Source of the DNA: Brevibacillus ruminantium
GTDB taxonomy: Bacteria; Bacillota; Bacilli; Brevibacillales; Brevibacillaceae
Direction of reading: 5' to 3'
Assembly (NCBI RefSeq): GCF_023746555.1
Contig: NZ_CP098755.1
Location: forward strand, 4,906,001-4,970,000
DNA length: 64,000 nt
In this document: positions 8,359 to 14,994 of the stretch, piece by piece
Position numbering within the stretch: the first letter of the stretch is position 1
How the letters are laid out: each line of letters starts with the position of its first letter
Translations under genes and position numbers: made by a program
Notes under the pieces: model-generated
The model's input: only the letters and a program-made list of their open reading frames with translations
What the model was told of the DNA's origin: nothing
Database searches by the model: none

Positions 8359-9645
8359 CTAGCTTGCAGAAGCTAATCTCCGTGGAGTAATGACCGTTTT
8401 CACGAAATATCTCGTACCATCCATGCAGTGATCGTTTTGCTTGATTGGTTTTTCGATCCCTTTTCCTGATGCCTTCTCATCCCAAATGTAACTCGCCCTT
8501 TCCTTGAGGAAATTGGGACAATTATGTTTATGAACACGTATTTTCCGTTTCAGGATCATGGTCTGTGTCATGCGAATGCCATCCTCAACATCGTTGTCGG
8601 CATCCTTAATACGGTAACCCCGATTCCGAAGCGCAGCCTTAAAGCTCGCCGCCGATGGGTCGATGATTGTAAAGGCTGGCAAGAATTCTGTACCGACAAA
8701 CTCCTCAAAGTCATCTGCATATTGGGAATCCTCTTTTTGAATGCCTTTGTCACGGCCATCATAATAGTATTCGTTGAGAATCCAACATGTATCGCCATCA
8801 TCCCATATGTCCAGGAATACCATGGCGTTTTGCGTCCCGTAGTCAACGGCAATGTGTCTTCTTGCACGATATTTAAAGCCTTGTGGTAAATCGTCATCAT
8901 CGAAGGTATTTTCGTCATCATCCCACATGTCGTAAATGATGCCTTGTGCAAGCACCCAAAGTCCAAGAATAAAGCGCTTGTAGAAAACCCCCGAGTACAT
9001 CCGTTTATATCGCTCTTTTGTTTTGGGCGAGAGCGAAAGGTTGTCATCCATCGTGAAATGGATATGAACCGCGTTTTTCTCCTCGAGTTTGTCCAACCAT
9101 TCAAGTTTGAACCAGTGGTAAGGGCCTGCCGGATTACAGTTGAACCAGTATTTTGCTCCTTCTACCGAACACCGCGCCGTAGCTTGGTCTACGAAAGACT
9201 TCGGCATCAGTGCCACCTCGTCGAAGAACATGCCGGCCAGCGTTATCCCCTGGATCAGATCCTGCGAGCTTTCATCCTTCCCGCCAAACAGGTAAAAGTA
9301 ATTCGTTTTACCTTTATAGGTGATCGTCAGGTAATTGTCTGCCCTGTGGTCCTTGACCTTGTAACCTCTGCCTTTCAAGATACGCTTTAGAGGTTGCAGG
9401 ACGTTCCTTCGTAACGCGCCGATTGTCTTCCCAGCCATCCCCAAGTTCTCGCCGCTGAATGTGTCCATGGCCCAAGCAACAAATGAGAAAGACATAACAA
9501 TCGTCTTCCCAGCACGAACGGACCCATCACAAATAATGGCGTCCCTATCCTTTACAGGAGAGTCGGGGCGCCACCACGTCAAAACCTTCAGTTGTTTCTT
9601 TGAAAAAGGTCTCCATTTAAATGATTCCTGATTTTTCTTTCTCAT
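8359..9645 (-). CDS. terL: Large terminase subunit (PBSX type)
   Basis: 428 aa motor that cuts and packages phage DNA. Walker A is GSVRAGKT (41-48) and Walker B with the catalytic Glu is MFFDEV (139-144). The nuclease half has the expected acidic residues: D268 in AVDYGT, D329 in IIDPSA, D409 in HCMDG. The order and spacing are those of the PBSX/SPP1-like TerL group. It is followed at 26 nt by the portal gene and preceded by a 236-nt gap and terS. All key residues are present, so it should be functional. Confidence 0.9.
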   Translation of the reverse strand: MRKKNQESFKWRPFSKKQLKVLTWWRPDSPVKDRDAIICDGSVRAGKTIVMSFSFVAWAMDTFSGENLGMAGKTIGALRRNVLQPLKRILKGRGYKVKDHRADNYLTITYKGKTNYFYLFGGKDESSQDLIQGITLAGMFFDEVALMPKSFVDQATARCSVEGAKYWFNCNPAGPYHWFKLEWLDKLEEKNAVHIHFTMDDNLSLSPKTKERYKRMYSGVFYKRFILGLWVLAQGIIYDMWDDDENTFDDDDLPQGFKYRARRHIAVDYGTQNAMVFLDIWDDGDTCWILNEYYYDGRDKGIQKEDSQYADDFEEFVGTEFLPAFTIIDPSAASFKAALRNRGYRIKDADNDVEDGIRMTQTMILKRKIRVHKHNCPNFLKERASYIWDEKASGKGIEKPIKQNDHCMDGTRYFVKTVITPRRLASAS

Positions 9646-9881
9646 CTACCTCATCACCCTTTGACCCCCTTCACTTGTGTATACGATATACATTTTCAGG
9701 TTACATAATGTGTATTATCGGGACTCAACATATCTCATAAAACGTTGATTTGATAACGTTTATCTGAAATGTGGATAACCTACCTTTATGCAACATTTAT
9801 ACAAATCGCTTTATATCGCGATTTTCAGCACTCACAGCAAAATATTTCCCAAGCCGGAAATGCATAAAGGATGCATAAACT
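9646..9881. other. Terminase intergenic region, candidate packaging or regulatory site
   Basis: There is no reading frame of note here. It holds an inverted repeat TGTATA-CGA-TATACA (9678-9692), two AACGTT palindromes 14 nt apart (starting about 9739 and 9753), and a direct repeat ATGCATAAA at 9860-9868 and 9871-9879 next to the terS stop. Phage cos or pac sites often lie in or beside terS, so the cluster could be a TerS binding or cutting site. The repeats are seen; the role is inference. Confidence 0.3.
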
Positions 9882-10775
9882 TCACTCATCTTCGTCGTCC
9901 CAAATCTCTTCTGTTTTACCATCAAGAGCTTCCAGGAAACCGTCGTCCTCCTGTTCACCCTCATCGCCTCGTAGATGTGCAACTTCAAGTCTGGCCTTCT
10001 CAAGCTTCAGGCGCTGTTCTTCAGTCATGAAGTCAACGTACTTTTCCAGTTTTTCCAGCGCCTTCATTTTGTCGTGGAGCTTGATCGACACGCCATCTTT
10101 ACCTTGCCTGACTTCTCCTACAACCGTTCCGTCAATCTCATCGCTGTTCTTGAACGAAACGTAGTTACGTTTGTATGTCATTGGCTCGCCAGTTGTAGGA
10201 TCGATGGCTGGATTGCCTTCGTTGTCATACAATGGCTCGTCCTTTTGACCAAACTCAAGAAGGTCTGTGATATCCGCGAAAGCTATCTTCATGTATTCCG
10301 CAATGACTCGCTGCACATCTAGCCCCAACTCTTTAGTACGCTGTTCCTTATGGCGCTGGATTTCAGCTTGAACTTTAGGATTCCTCAGGGTTTCCCACCC
10401 AACAACATGAGCGGTCTTCTTGCTATACCCTGCAGCCATTGCTGCCCGTGTAATGTTGAAGTCTCGTAAATACTCAATCACAAAAATCCGCTGTTTATCA
10501 GTCAGGTCGTCTGCTTCGACTTCCACGGCTGGAGGAGGCTTCTTTCGTTCTGTTGCTCTATTGGAGCGCTCCGTTCCTTTTTTCGTTCCGTTCCGTTCCT
10601 TTGATTGGAACGTTCCGTTCAATTGCTCGTCCCACTTGTCTTTGTTCTTCCATCCCCGGACAGTGCCTTCAGATATGCCGAGCTGATCGGCTATATCCTT
10701 TAGCTTTATCTCTCCATTGGACTGTTTCCATATCTCGAATGCTTTGTCTCGGTTCGGATCCCTTGCTCTTGCCAT
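9882..10775 (-). CDS. terS: Small terminase subunit (PBSX/YqaS type)
   Basis: 297 aa DNA-recognition subunit of terminase. Residues about 3-45 form the N-terminal helix-turn-helix of PBSX-type small subunits (IKLKDIADQLGISEGTVRGW), with KNKDKW following. After a charged linker, LTDKQRIFVIEYLRDFN and ITRAAMAAGYSKKTAHVVG mark the second, Terminase_2-like DNA-binding domain. The C-terminus is a coiled coil with a very acidic tail (EEIWDDEDE), as expected for contact with TerL. It precedes terL in the same direction. Confidence 0.85.
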   Translation of the reverse strand: MARARDPNRDKAFEIWKQSNGEIKLKDIADQLGISEGTVRGWKNKDKWDEQLNGTFQSKERNGTKKGTERSNRATERKKPPPAVEVEADDLTDKQRIFVIEYLRDFNITRAAMAAGYSKKTAHVVGWETLRNPKVQAEIQRHKEQRTKELGLDVQRVIAEYMKIAFADITDLLEFGQKDEPLYDNEGNPAIDPTTGEPMTYKRNYVSFKNSDEIDGTVVGEVRQGKDGVSIKLHDKMKALEKLEKYVDFMTEEQRLKLEKARLEVAHLRGDEGEQEDDGFLEALDGKTEEIWDDEDE

Positions 10776-10815
10776 TACATATTCACCACCACCGTTTGGT
10801 TAATTGATTCAAACG

Positions 10816-10896
10816 TTAACCCATCCACCACTTTCTGAAACGAGGGCAAAACATGATTAATGTGACACCTATCATCACGCCTATAATGTAGCCCAT
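10816..10896 (-). CDS. 26-residue membrane peptide
   Basis: Read directly: ATG at 10896 preceded by GGAGGTG at 6 nt. The product is one hydrophobic helix (GYIIGVMIGVTLIMF) followed by a basic end (PRFRKWW). The ribosome site is strong enough to make translation likely. It follows two other small genes in the same direction ahead of terS. It might be a small lysis or membrane accessory peptide, but nothing in the sequence shows this. Confidence 0.5.
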   Translation of the reverse strand: MGYIIGVMIGVTLIMFCPRFRKWWMG

Positions 10897-10924
10897 ATCA
10901 GGCACCTCCGTAATGCCGCCATTT

Positions 10925-11098
10925 TTATGTATTTCTGTTTATACGATCAAGCAACTCCTTGCGCTCTTCGTACCATTCTCTACGTTCTTCTTCGTGTCTC
11001 CTCATCAACTTTTTACAAGATTCTTCCCAGAGTAAATTTAGTTTTCTGATCGCCAAAGTACTAAGCACTCCTACTACCATCAAAGCCGCAAGTAACAA
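10925..11098 (-). CDS. Small single-pass membrane protein with charged coiled-coil tail
   Basis: 57 aa if started at TTG 11098: hydrophobic helix LLLAALMVVGVLSTLAI, then a strongly charged helix rich in Glu and Arg ending RINRNT. The topology is that of small phage membrane proteins, some of which accompany holins. The start is uncertain: AGAGGTGA lies 15 nt before the TTG but ideally spaced (7 nt) before an ATC codon at 11107, and a TGA closes the frame just above. Either the TTG is used weakly or the rare ATC is the start. Confidence 0.45.
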   Translation of the reverse strand: MLLAALMVVGVLSTLAIRKLNLLWEESCKKLMRRHEEERREWYEERKELLDRINRNT

Positions 11099-11140
11099 TT
11101 GTTCGATTAGAACTCACCTCTCCGCTGTTGTGTCTTTCGT

Positions 11141-11266
11141 TCAGCTCTCCACATCGGCTTTCTTCCCCCATCTAATCTTCTCTTTCTCCCGATATGCAAT
11201 CACGCAATCTTCCCATTCGACGAGTTTTCCGTCTTTGGTTGGCATTGTGATTTTAACGATGGTCAT
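11141..11266 (-). CDS. Small phage protein, 41 aa
   Basis: ATG at 11266 with GGAGGAG 8 nt upstream. The product begins MTIVKITMPTKDGKLVEW, a short beta-hairpin pattern, followed by a charged helix. It lies 2 nt after the stop of the tiny frame 11269-11334, so the two may be coupled. I do not recognise a family. Confidence 0.5.
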   Translation of the reverse strand: MTIVKITMPTKDGKLVEWEDCVIAYREKEKIRWGKKADVES

Positions 11267-11268
11267 GC

Positions 11269-11334
11269 TTATTCTCCTCCATACTGCCGCAAAAATTTCA
11301 ACGTATCATTGTGACATTGCCATTTCTCCAGCAA
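11269..11334 (-). CDS. Tiny reading frame upstream of the 41-aa gene
   Basis: 21 codons starting at TTG 11334, with GGAGG at 8 nt. It ends with the GGAGGAG that serves the next gene, so it may act as a leader that couples translation. No similarity is recognised. It is listed because the ribosome site is good; it could equally be a by-product of the terminator region just upstream. Confidence 0.25.
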   Translation of the reverse strand: MLEKWQCHNDTLKFLRQYGGE

Positions 11335-11355
11335 TATGGATTCCTCCCTCAACAA

Positions 11356-11388
11356 GAAAAGCCACCCGGGTATGTTCCGAATGGCTTT
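11356..11388 (-). terminator. Rho-independent terminator after the tRNA-like element
   Basis: On the minus strand AAAGCCA (11388-11382) pairs with TGGCTTT (11365-11359), and the hairpin is followed by TTTTCTT. It lies 12 nt after the 3' end of the tRNA-like fold, so the structured RNA would form a discrete transcript ending here. Confidence 0.65.
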
Positions 11389-11400
11389 CCGCTTTGTTAT

Positions 11401-11520
11401 GATGCAGGCAAGGATTTGCACCTTGCATGAATGCAATTCCGGCAAGCGCCCTCTATTCAAGCGAATTCGGCAACTATGCACTCTTATGGTATAAGCGTCT
11501 ACCTATTCCGCCACTGCATC
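11401..11520 (-). tRNA. tRNA-Leu-like element, unusual or degenerate (120 nt)
   Basis: On the minus strand a perfect 7-bp acceptor stem (GATGCAG / CTGCATC) encloses a typical tRNA-Leu D-arm (TGGCGGAATAGGTAGACGC) and a T-arm GCAAGG-TGCAAAT-CCTTGC. Oddities: the T-stem has 6 bp instead of 5, no CCA is encoded, the anticodon arm is poorly paired (candidate anticodons TAA or AAG, both Leu), and the variable region is far too long. It contains an imperfect repeat starting TTGCCG-AATT about 29 nt apart. It may be a tRNA-Leu with an internal duplication, a decayed gene, or the 3' module of a larger phage RNA. Confidence 0.45.
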
Positions 11521-11745
11521 TTTTTATAAGCACGGCGGGTAATCTGATACCCAGGCCCGTCATGCGTTTTGATTGTGCGCGGTTTTGCGATTAACCACAC
11601 ATCGCCAAGGTAACAACAGCGATTCTCGGCTCGCGACACCTACTTCAACCGCGCGAAAGCTCCGAAAGCGAAAGGCCCGCGAATGCGCAGTCCCTTCACC
11701 CGACCGGGATACCCCGATCCCTTGTGTTCACTGGCAATTGGTACG
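11521..11745 (-). ncRNA. Candidate structured phage RNA upstream of the tRNA-like element
   Basis: No convincing gene explains this block, but the minus-strand RNA can pair extensively: GGGAT/ATCCC (11706-11721), a long-range 8-bp helix GCGCGGTT/AACCGCGC (11647-11654 with 11577-11584) that encloses an ATCGC/GCGAT hairpin (11601-11623), and a two-part hairpin ACGG...CCGT with GGGTA/TACCC (11532-11560). An extended -10 (TGG-TATAAA, 11773-11781) lies just upstream and a terminator downstream. In one frame it can also be read as a 39-codon and a 46-codon segment separated by TAG (11640-11642), so a decayed small gene is the alternative. Confidence 0.4.
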
Positions 11746-11768
11746 ATAACCTTTTTGCCTCACTATAT

Positions 11769-12251
11769 CTAGTTTATACCACGAATATCTTTTTGTCGGT
11801 GGCATTTGGGTGGCATCTTTCGTATCCTGCTCGAAATTCGTTTGATATGGTCGTAACTGTAACCCAATTTATCGGCAATCTCCTGAAGACGCATATGAAG
11901 CTTGTCCCGCATGAAAGCTACCTTGTACTCCAGATCATCCATTTGAGCAAGTATCCGATCCAACCTATCCATCGTTTCTTGCTTTGCCTTTAGCTGATCT
12001 CGTAGTTGTCCCAATGTTTCGTCAATCTTGTTCATTCGCTCTATAATCCGATCCAGAGCAAACGGGACAAAGTTGGATTGCACCCTATCTTTGGAGTAAT
12101 CGACCGCCCCGGGTAACTTTGGTGCATTGGCATGCATGTTGGCAACTAGAAACCTTCGCTCCTTTTCCAAATCCGTAATTCGTGTCTCTAGGATGTCTAT
12201 TTCCATGATCAACTCGTTATAGGTGGATTGGAACTCCGCCAATGCGCTCAT
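11769..12251 (-). CDS. Phage late-gene regulator with sigma-4-like helix-turn-helix
   Basis: 160 aa. The N-terminal two thirds are coiled coil (long heptad helices with Glu/Lys/Arg). The C-terminus has a helix-turn-helix, LQEIADKLGYSYDHIKRISS, like sigma region 4, as in the DUF1492/ArpU/RinA group of phage regulators that switch on packaging and structural genes. The position, right before the non-coding block and the terminase genes, fits such a role. The ending MPPKCHR is a phrase I associate with these regulators. DNA target and mechanism are inferred. Confidence 0.6.
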   Translation of the reverse strand: MSALAEFQSTYNELIMEIDILETRITDLEKERRFLVANMHANAPKLPGAVDYSKDRVQSNFVPFALDRIIERMNKIDETLGQLRDQLKAKQETMDRLDRILAQMDDLEYKVAFMRDKLHMRLQEIADKLGYSYDHIKRISSRIRKMPPKCHRQKDIRGIN

Positions 12252-12262
12252 CTACATTCCCC

Positions 12263-12676
12263 CTATTGTGCAACCTGTTTTTGCTTGGCTCGGTCAAAGG
12301 CATCCTGCATATCCGTTCTTGCACGGGCAGTGTACATCCGGCTCGCTTGACTCGATTTGATCTTCTCTATCTGAGCTTGTGCTTTTCGTAGGTCTTGGAA
12401 GTAGCTTTGGTGTCTGGTCATCACATCAAAAAGCGGCTGTAGCTGTGCTACTTGGTCTTTTGCTTTCCGACGATTGACCCTATTCTCCTTTTGCTGGACT
12501 GCCAGCTGATACCCTTCGGCCGCATTGAATTTTGTTAGCTCCAGCGCATGGGTCAGGTCGTTGTATTCATGCTCGTAGTAAATAATGTCTGATTCGTTCT
12601 GTTGTACTGCCGATCGTACTGCTTGGAATGCCGTAATGAACTGAGAAGTTAGTCGCAAAGCATCGATTTCGTTCAC
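12263..12676 (-). CDS. Coiled-coil phage protein, unknown
   Basis: 137 aa from GTG at 12676, chosen because GAGAGGTGA lies upstream just after the preceding stop; longer starts would run into that gene. The protein is helical and charged throughout, with many Gln and Arg and no cysteine or membrane segment. It lies just ahead of the late regulator and overlaps nothing. No family recognised. Confidence 0.5.
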   Translation of the reverse strand: MNEIDALRLTSQFITAFQAVRSAVQQNESDIIYYEHEYNDLTHALELTKFNAAEGYQLAVQQKENRVNRRKAKDQVAQLQPLFDVMTRHQSYFQDLRKAQAQIEKIKSSQASRMYTARARTDMQDAFDRAKQKQVAQ

Positions 12677-12698
12677 TTTGGTCACCTCTCCCGAATTG

Positions 12699-13031
12699 TT
12701 ATTCCATCCCCATATCTTTGAGTGCCTTTTGTGCAATCAACGCCTCTTCCCCTTCACATTTGGCAATTGCTCTTAACGCCAATGTTGCAACATCCCACTT
12801 CCTCATGACACTAGCTGCCTCATTGACCAATGAACGAACCTGTCTTTTTCCGTGTTCAATGTATACTAAAGCGTCCGTTAGTTCTTCTGCCAGATATTCC
12901 AGACTTTCACTGACTGTTTTTAGATGACCCGACTTGTCGATCGTACCACCATACTTCCTGATCCCTTTTTCTGTCTGGCGGTCTAGCCTGTCTATAATAA
13001 TTGGTCGGTATTGTAAGTCTTTTGCGTTCAT
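12699..13031 (-). CDS. MazG-like nucleotide pyrophosphohydrolase-type protein
   Basis: 110 aa. The core IDRLDRQTEKGIRKYGG and then SLEYLAEELTDALVYIEH has the all-alpha NTP pyrophosphohydrolase layout, in which E-x-x-E and a downstream E-x-x-D bind magnesium (here SLEYLAEELTDA). In phages such proteins are thought to shift nucleotide pools or degrade alarmone-type nucleotides. Only one metal-binding helix pair is obvious, so catalysis is not certain. ATG has GGAGGTAAT upstream. Confidence 0.5.
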   Translation of the reverse strand: MNAKDLQYRPIIIDRLDRQTEKGIRKYGGTIDKSGHLKTVSESLEYLAEELTDALVYIEHGKRQVRSLVNEAASVMRKWDVATLALRAIAKCEGEEALIAQKALKDMGME

Positions 13032-13045
13032 GGATTACCTCCCTT

Positions 13046-13195
13046 TCACTCACCATAACCAGCATGTCCTAAATACCACCTGCAGCAGTGAAAACACATT
13101 CCGTATTGTTCCAGGTCGTACTTATGATCGCTGTAGAAATAATCGTTCGGCCCATAAGTTTCCGAGCATTTTGGGCATTTCAAGGGCTGATCCAT
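13046..13195 (-). CDS. Small zinc-ribbon protein, 49 aa
   Basis: ATG at 13195 with CAGGAGTG upstream. Two Cys pairs, CPKC near the N-terminus and CFHCC near the C-terminus, are spaced for one zinc site, with an aromatic stretch (YGPNDYFYSDHKYD) between. One of several tiny Cys-pair proteins in this early region. Function unknown; DNA, RNA or protein contacts are all possible. Confidence 0.55.
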   Translation of the reverse strand: MDQPLKCPKCSETYGPNDYFYSDHKYDLEQYGMCFHCCRWYLGHAGYGE

Positions 13196-13220
13196 TCTGT
13201 TTCACTCCTGAAATATTTTG

Positions 13221-13475
13221 TTAAATGCGTTCCAGCAACAAGTAAGTAGCCATATACTCCTTGTTGTTATCGATCGCATCCTGGAAGTCTTCCAAGGTTT
13301 CGATTCGTTTGTGATATTGCAAGAATTTCGAAGGCGGTTGAGGGTGTTCGTGGACTGGGTAAACCATGATGTGATGAGACCCTTTCCATGCAATTAGTTC
13401 CACTGATTGTCCATTCTTTACATCTATCCCGCCGTACCAAAACGCTGATATCTTGTCGCTCCACTCAGCTACCAC
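13221..13475 (-). CDS. Small phage protein, unknown (84 aa)
   Basis: Starts at GTG 13475 behind GAGGAGGAG. The sequence is a mix of short strands and one C-terminal helix (TLEDFQDAIDNNKEYMATYL). Other frames over the same DNA are shadows. No motif recognised. Confidence 0.5.
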   Translation of the reverse strand: MVAEWSDKISAFWYGGIDVKNGQSVELIAWKGSHHIMVYPVHEHPQPPSKFLQYHKRIETLEDFQDAIDNNKEYMATYLLLERI

Positions 13476-13500
13476 GGTTTCTCCTCCTCATCACATTTTT

Positions 13501-13596
13501 TTACTGAACATGTCCACACTTCACACAAAACAGCCTCTCGTCTCCGTCGATCCACCACATATGCCGGCATATGAACCACCATTTGGCCCTTCTCAT
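13501..13596 (-). CDS. Tiny Cys/His protein, 31 aa
   Basis: ATG at 13596 overlaps the stop of the previous gene by 4 nt (ATGA) and has GAGGAA about 9 nt upstream. The product shows C-x-H-x-W near the N-terminus and FCVKCGHVQ at the end, a compact zinc-knuckle layout seen in many phage micro-proteins. Function unknown. Confidence 0.5.
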   Translation of the reverse strand: MRRAKWWFICRHMWWIDGDERLFCVKCGHVQ

Positions 13597-13772
13597 TGCC
13601 TGTATTCCTCTGCTGTCAGCGTTCTTACGTGGATTGCACCGACCTGAATTGCCATAATCCTGAAATAAAGACTCTTATCTGGAAATGGAATGCGGAATTT
13701 TGCCCCAGGCTCAAAGTTGTGATGTTCCATCTCGCCGATTTCCTGGCGCGTGTCATAATCGATGATTTTCAT
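13593..13772 (-). CDS. Small phage protein, 59 aa
   Basis: ATG at 13772 behind GATGAGGTGAAGC. Mostly short beta-strands (KFRIPFPDKSLYFRIMAI). Translationally coupled to the 31-aa gene. No family recognised. Confidence 0.5.
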   Translation of the reverse strand: MKIIDYDTRQEIGEMEHHNFEPGAKFRIPFPDKSLYFRIMAIQVGAIHVRTLTAEEYRQ

Positions 13773-13800
13773 GCTTCACCTCATCACAATTTCTCTTTTG

Positions 13801-14187
13801 TTAAACTGCTGCAACAGCTTTTGCCTTAAGGAGGCCAATGCACACGCCATACGGAGCATCTGAGATTACCAAATTATCTGCCCACCGTTTACCCCAAACG
13901 ATGTGATAACCGTTTGCCCGTGGCAAAATGTCGATATAGATCCCCTGCTTCCTTGCCTCCTCAACCAGAACGCCCATGCCTTCCCAAGTGGTAGAAAAGT
14001 CTGGTAATCGCCGGACGATAATTTGTCCTGTAACCGACTTCAATCCCTCTGGGCATTCTGCTGGAGCATCGTCTATGACATAATCAACTTCAATGTCATT
14101 TTCCGGGTTGAATTTAGCCGCAGTCGGTGTAATGTCCCACCCCAACGCTTCCGCAACTTTCGCATCCAACTCACGTCCTGCCTCCAT
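13801..14187 (-). CDS. Phage ABA-sandwich domain protein
   Basis: 128 aa. The start ELDAKVAEALGW followed later by VRRLPDFSTTWEGMGVLVEEAR is the pattern of the phage ABA-sandwich domain, a small fold common in phage early regions with no known activity. Its stop-start junction overlaps the YopX gene by one base. Its first codons (M-E-A-G-R-E) closely match those of YopX next door; see findings. Confidence 0.6.
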   Translation of the reverse strand: MEAGRELDAKVAEALGWDITPTAAKFNPENDIEVDYVIDDAPAECPEGLKSVTGQIIVRRLPDFSTTWEGMGVLVEEARKQGIYIDILPRANGYHIVWGKRWADNLVISDAPYGVCIGLLKAKAVAAV

Positions 14188-14558
14188 TACTTGCCCACCT
14201 CCAGCAGATCGGGATTTTCGTAGATGTTTCCGATTACCTCTACACCCAGTTTGAAAGTCTCCTCGTCCAGAGCCCAGTAACTGTCTATTTTGGTTCTTGC
14301 AACATAGGAAGCTGACTTTGAGTCATACTCAATTACGCACCTGTCACCATAGATGAGGGCAATGTCCCCCTCATAAATCTCCTTGCCGTTCTTATCGCGG
14401 AGGCCGGTGAATTGCCGCTTGATAAACTGATCCTGTTGCAGGAACTCCAGTAGCGTGATGAACATTGCTGACTCAGCTTCAATGATGTCTTCCCACGTCC
14501 ACATCTTCCTGGTATCCTGGTCCCAGACTTGAAACTTGATCTCACGTCCTGCTTGCAT
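14187..14558 (-). CDS. YopX family protein
   Basis: 123 aa. All YopX hallmarks are present: REIKFQVWD at the start, FTGLRDKNGKEIYEGDIA in the middle, and EVIGNIYENPDLL near the end. YopX proteins are frequent in phages and plasmids of Firmicutes; the fold is known, the function is not. It is coupled to its neighbours on both sides by 1-nt overlaps. Confidence 0.85.
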   Translation of the reverse strand: MQAGREIKFQVWDQDTRKMWTWEDIIEAESAMFITLLEFLQQDQFIKRQFTGLRDKNGKEIYEGDIALIYGDRCVIEYDSKSASYVARTKIDSYWALDEETFKLGVEVIGNIYENPDLLEVGK

Positions 14559-14929
14559 TATCTCTCCTCCTCATACTCAGGTAATGTATTTTTCAACACC
14601 TCAGCGATATATGGCAATGGGTAGCGTGTTCCGCGGATATAAGTGTCGATCTCACGTAACGCCTCGACCAGCTTATCTCGTTCTTCTGTTTCTTCTTCTC
14701 TTCGTCTACATTCGAACTGGTACAGTTCTACCGTTCTTTGCAGTTGCTCTCGTAGCTTCCGTTTCTCTTCGTCATAGCGTTTCATCAAAAATCGCAAATC
14801 TGCGATATGAGTCGGGTAACTCGTATTGCCATCAATCCGTTTGCGAATAGATAACAAGTGGCAGTCGTCGCATACATAGTCACTATGCTCGCTTTCAAAC
14901 TCTTGTTTGCAACGTATACATATGCTCAT
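14558..14929 (-). CDS. Cys-pair and coiled-coil protein
   Basis: 123 aa. The N-terminus has two Cys pairs (CIRC and CDDC) for one zinc, then a long charged coiled coil rich in Glu/Arg, and an aromatic C-terminus. The ATG follows GGAGGAATT. The arrangement suggests an adaptor or DNA-contacting protein, but no family is recognised. Confidence 0.5.
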   Translation of the reverse strand: MSICIRCKQEFESEHSDYVCDDCHLLSIRKRIDGNTSYPTHIADLRFLMKRYDEEKRKLREQLQRTVELYQFECRRREEETEERDKLVEALREIDTYIRGTRYPLPYIAEVLKNTLPEYEEER

Positions 14930-14955
14930 GTTAATTCCTCCAATCTTTCAACGTA

Positions 14956-14994
14956 TCACCAGCCCCGAAACTTAATCTCACCTCTTGCTTGCAT
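14956..14994 (-). pseudogene. YopX-like N-terminal stub, 12 codons
   Basis: The frame ATG(14994)...TGA encodes M-Q-A-R-G-E-I-K-F-R-G-W. This matches the first codons of the intact YopX gene 400 nt away (M-Q-A-G-R-E-I-K-F-Q-V-W) and the common YopX beginning REIKFRGW. It stops at once, and it overlaps the end of the gp37/gp68-like gene. It is most simply the remnant of a second yopX, or a shared junction sequence. Confidence 0.5.

Noticed and set aside
9797-10003. 68-codon minus-strand frame at the terS end
   Set aside because: Out-of-frame shadow of terS, no ribosome site.
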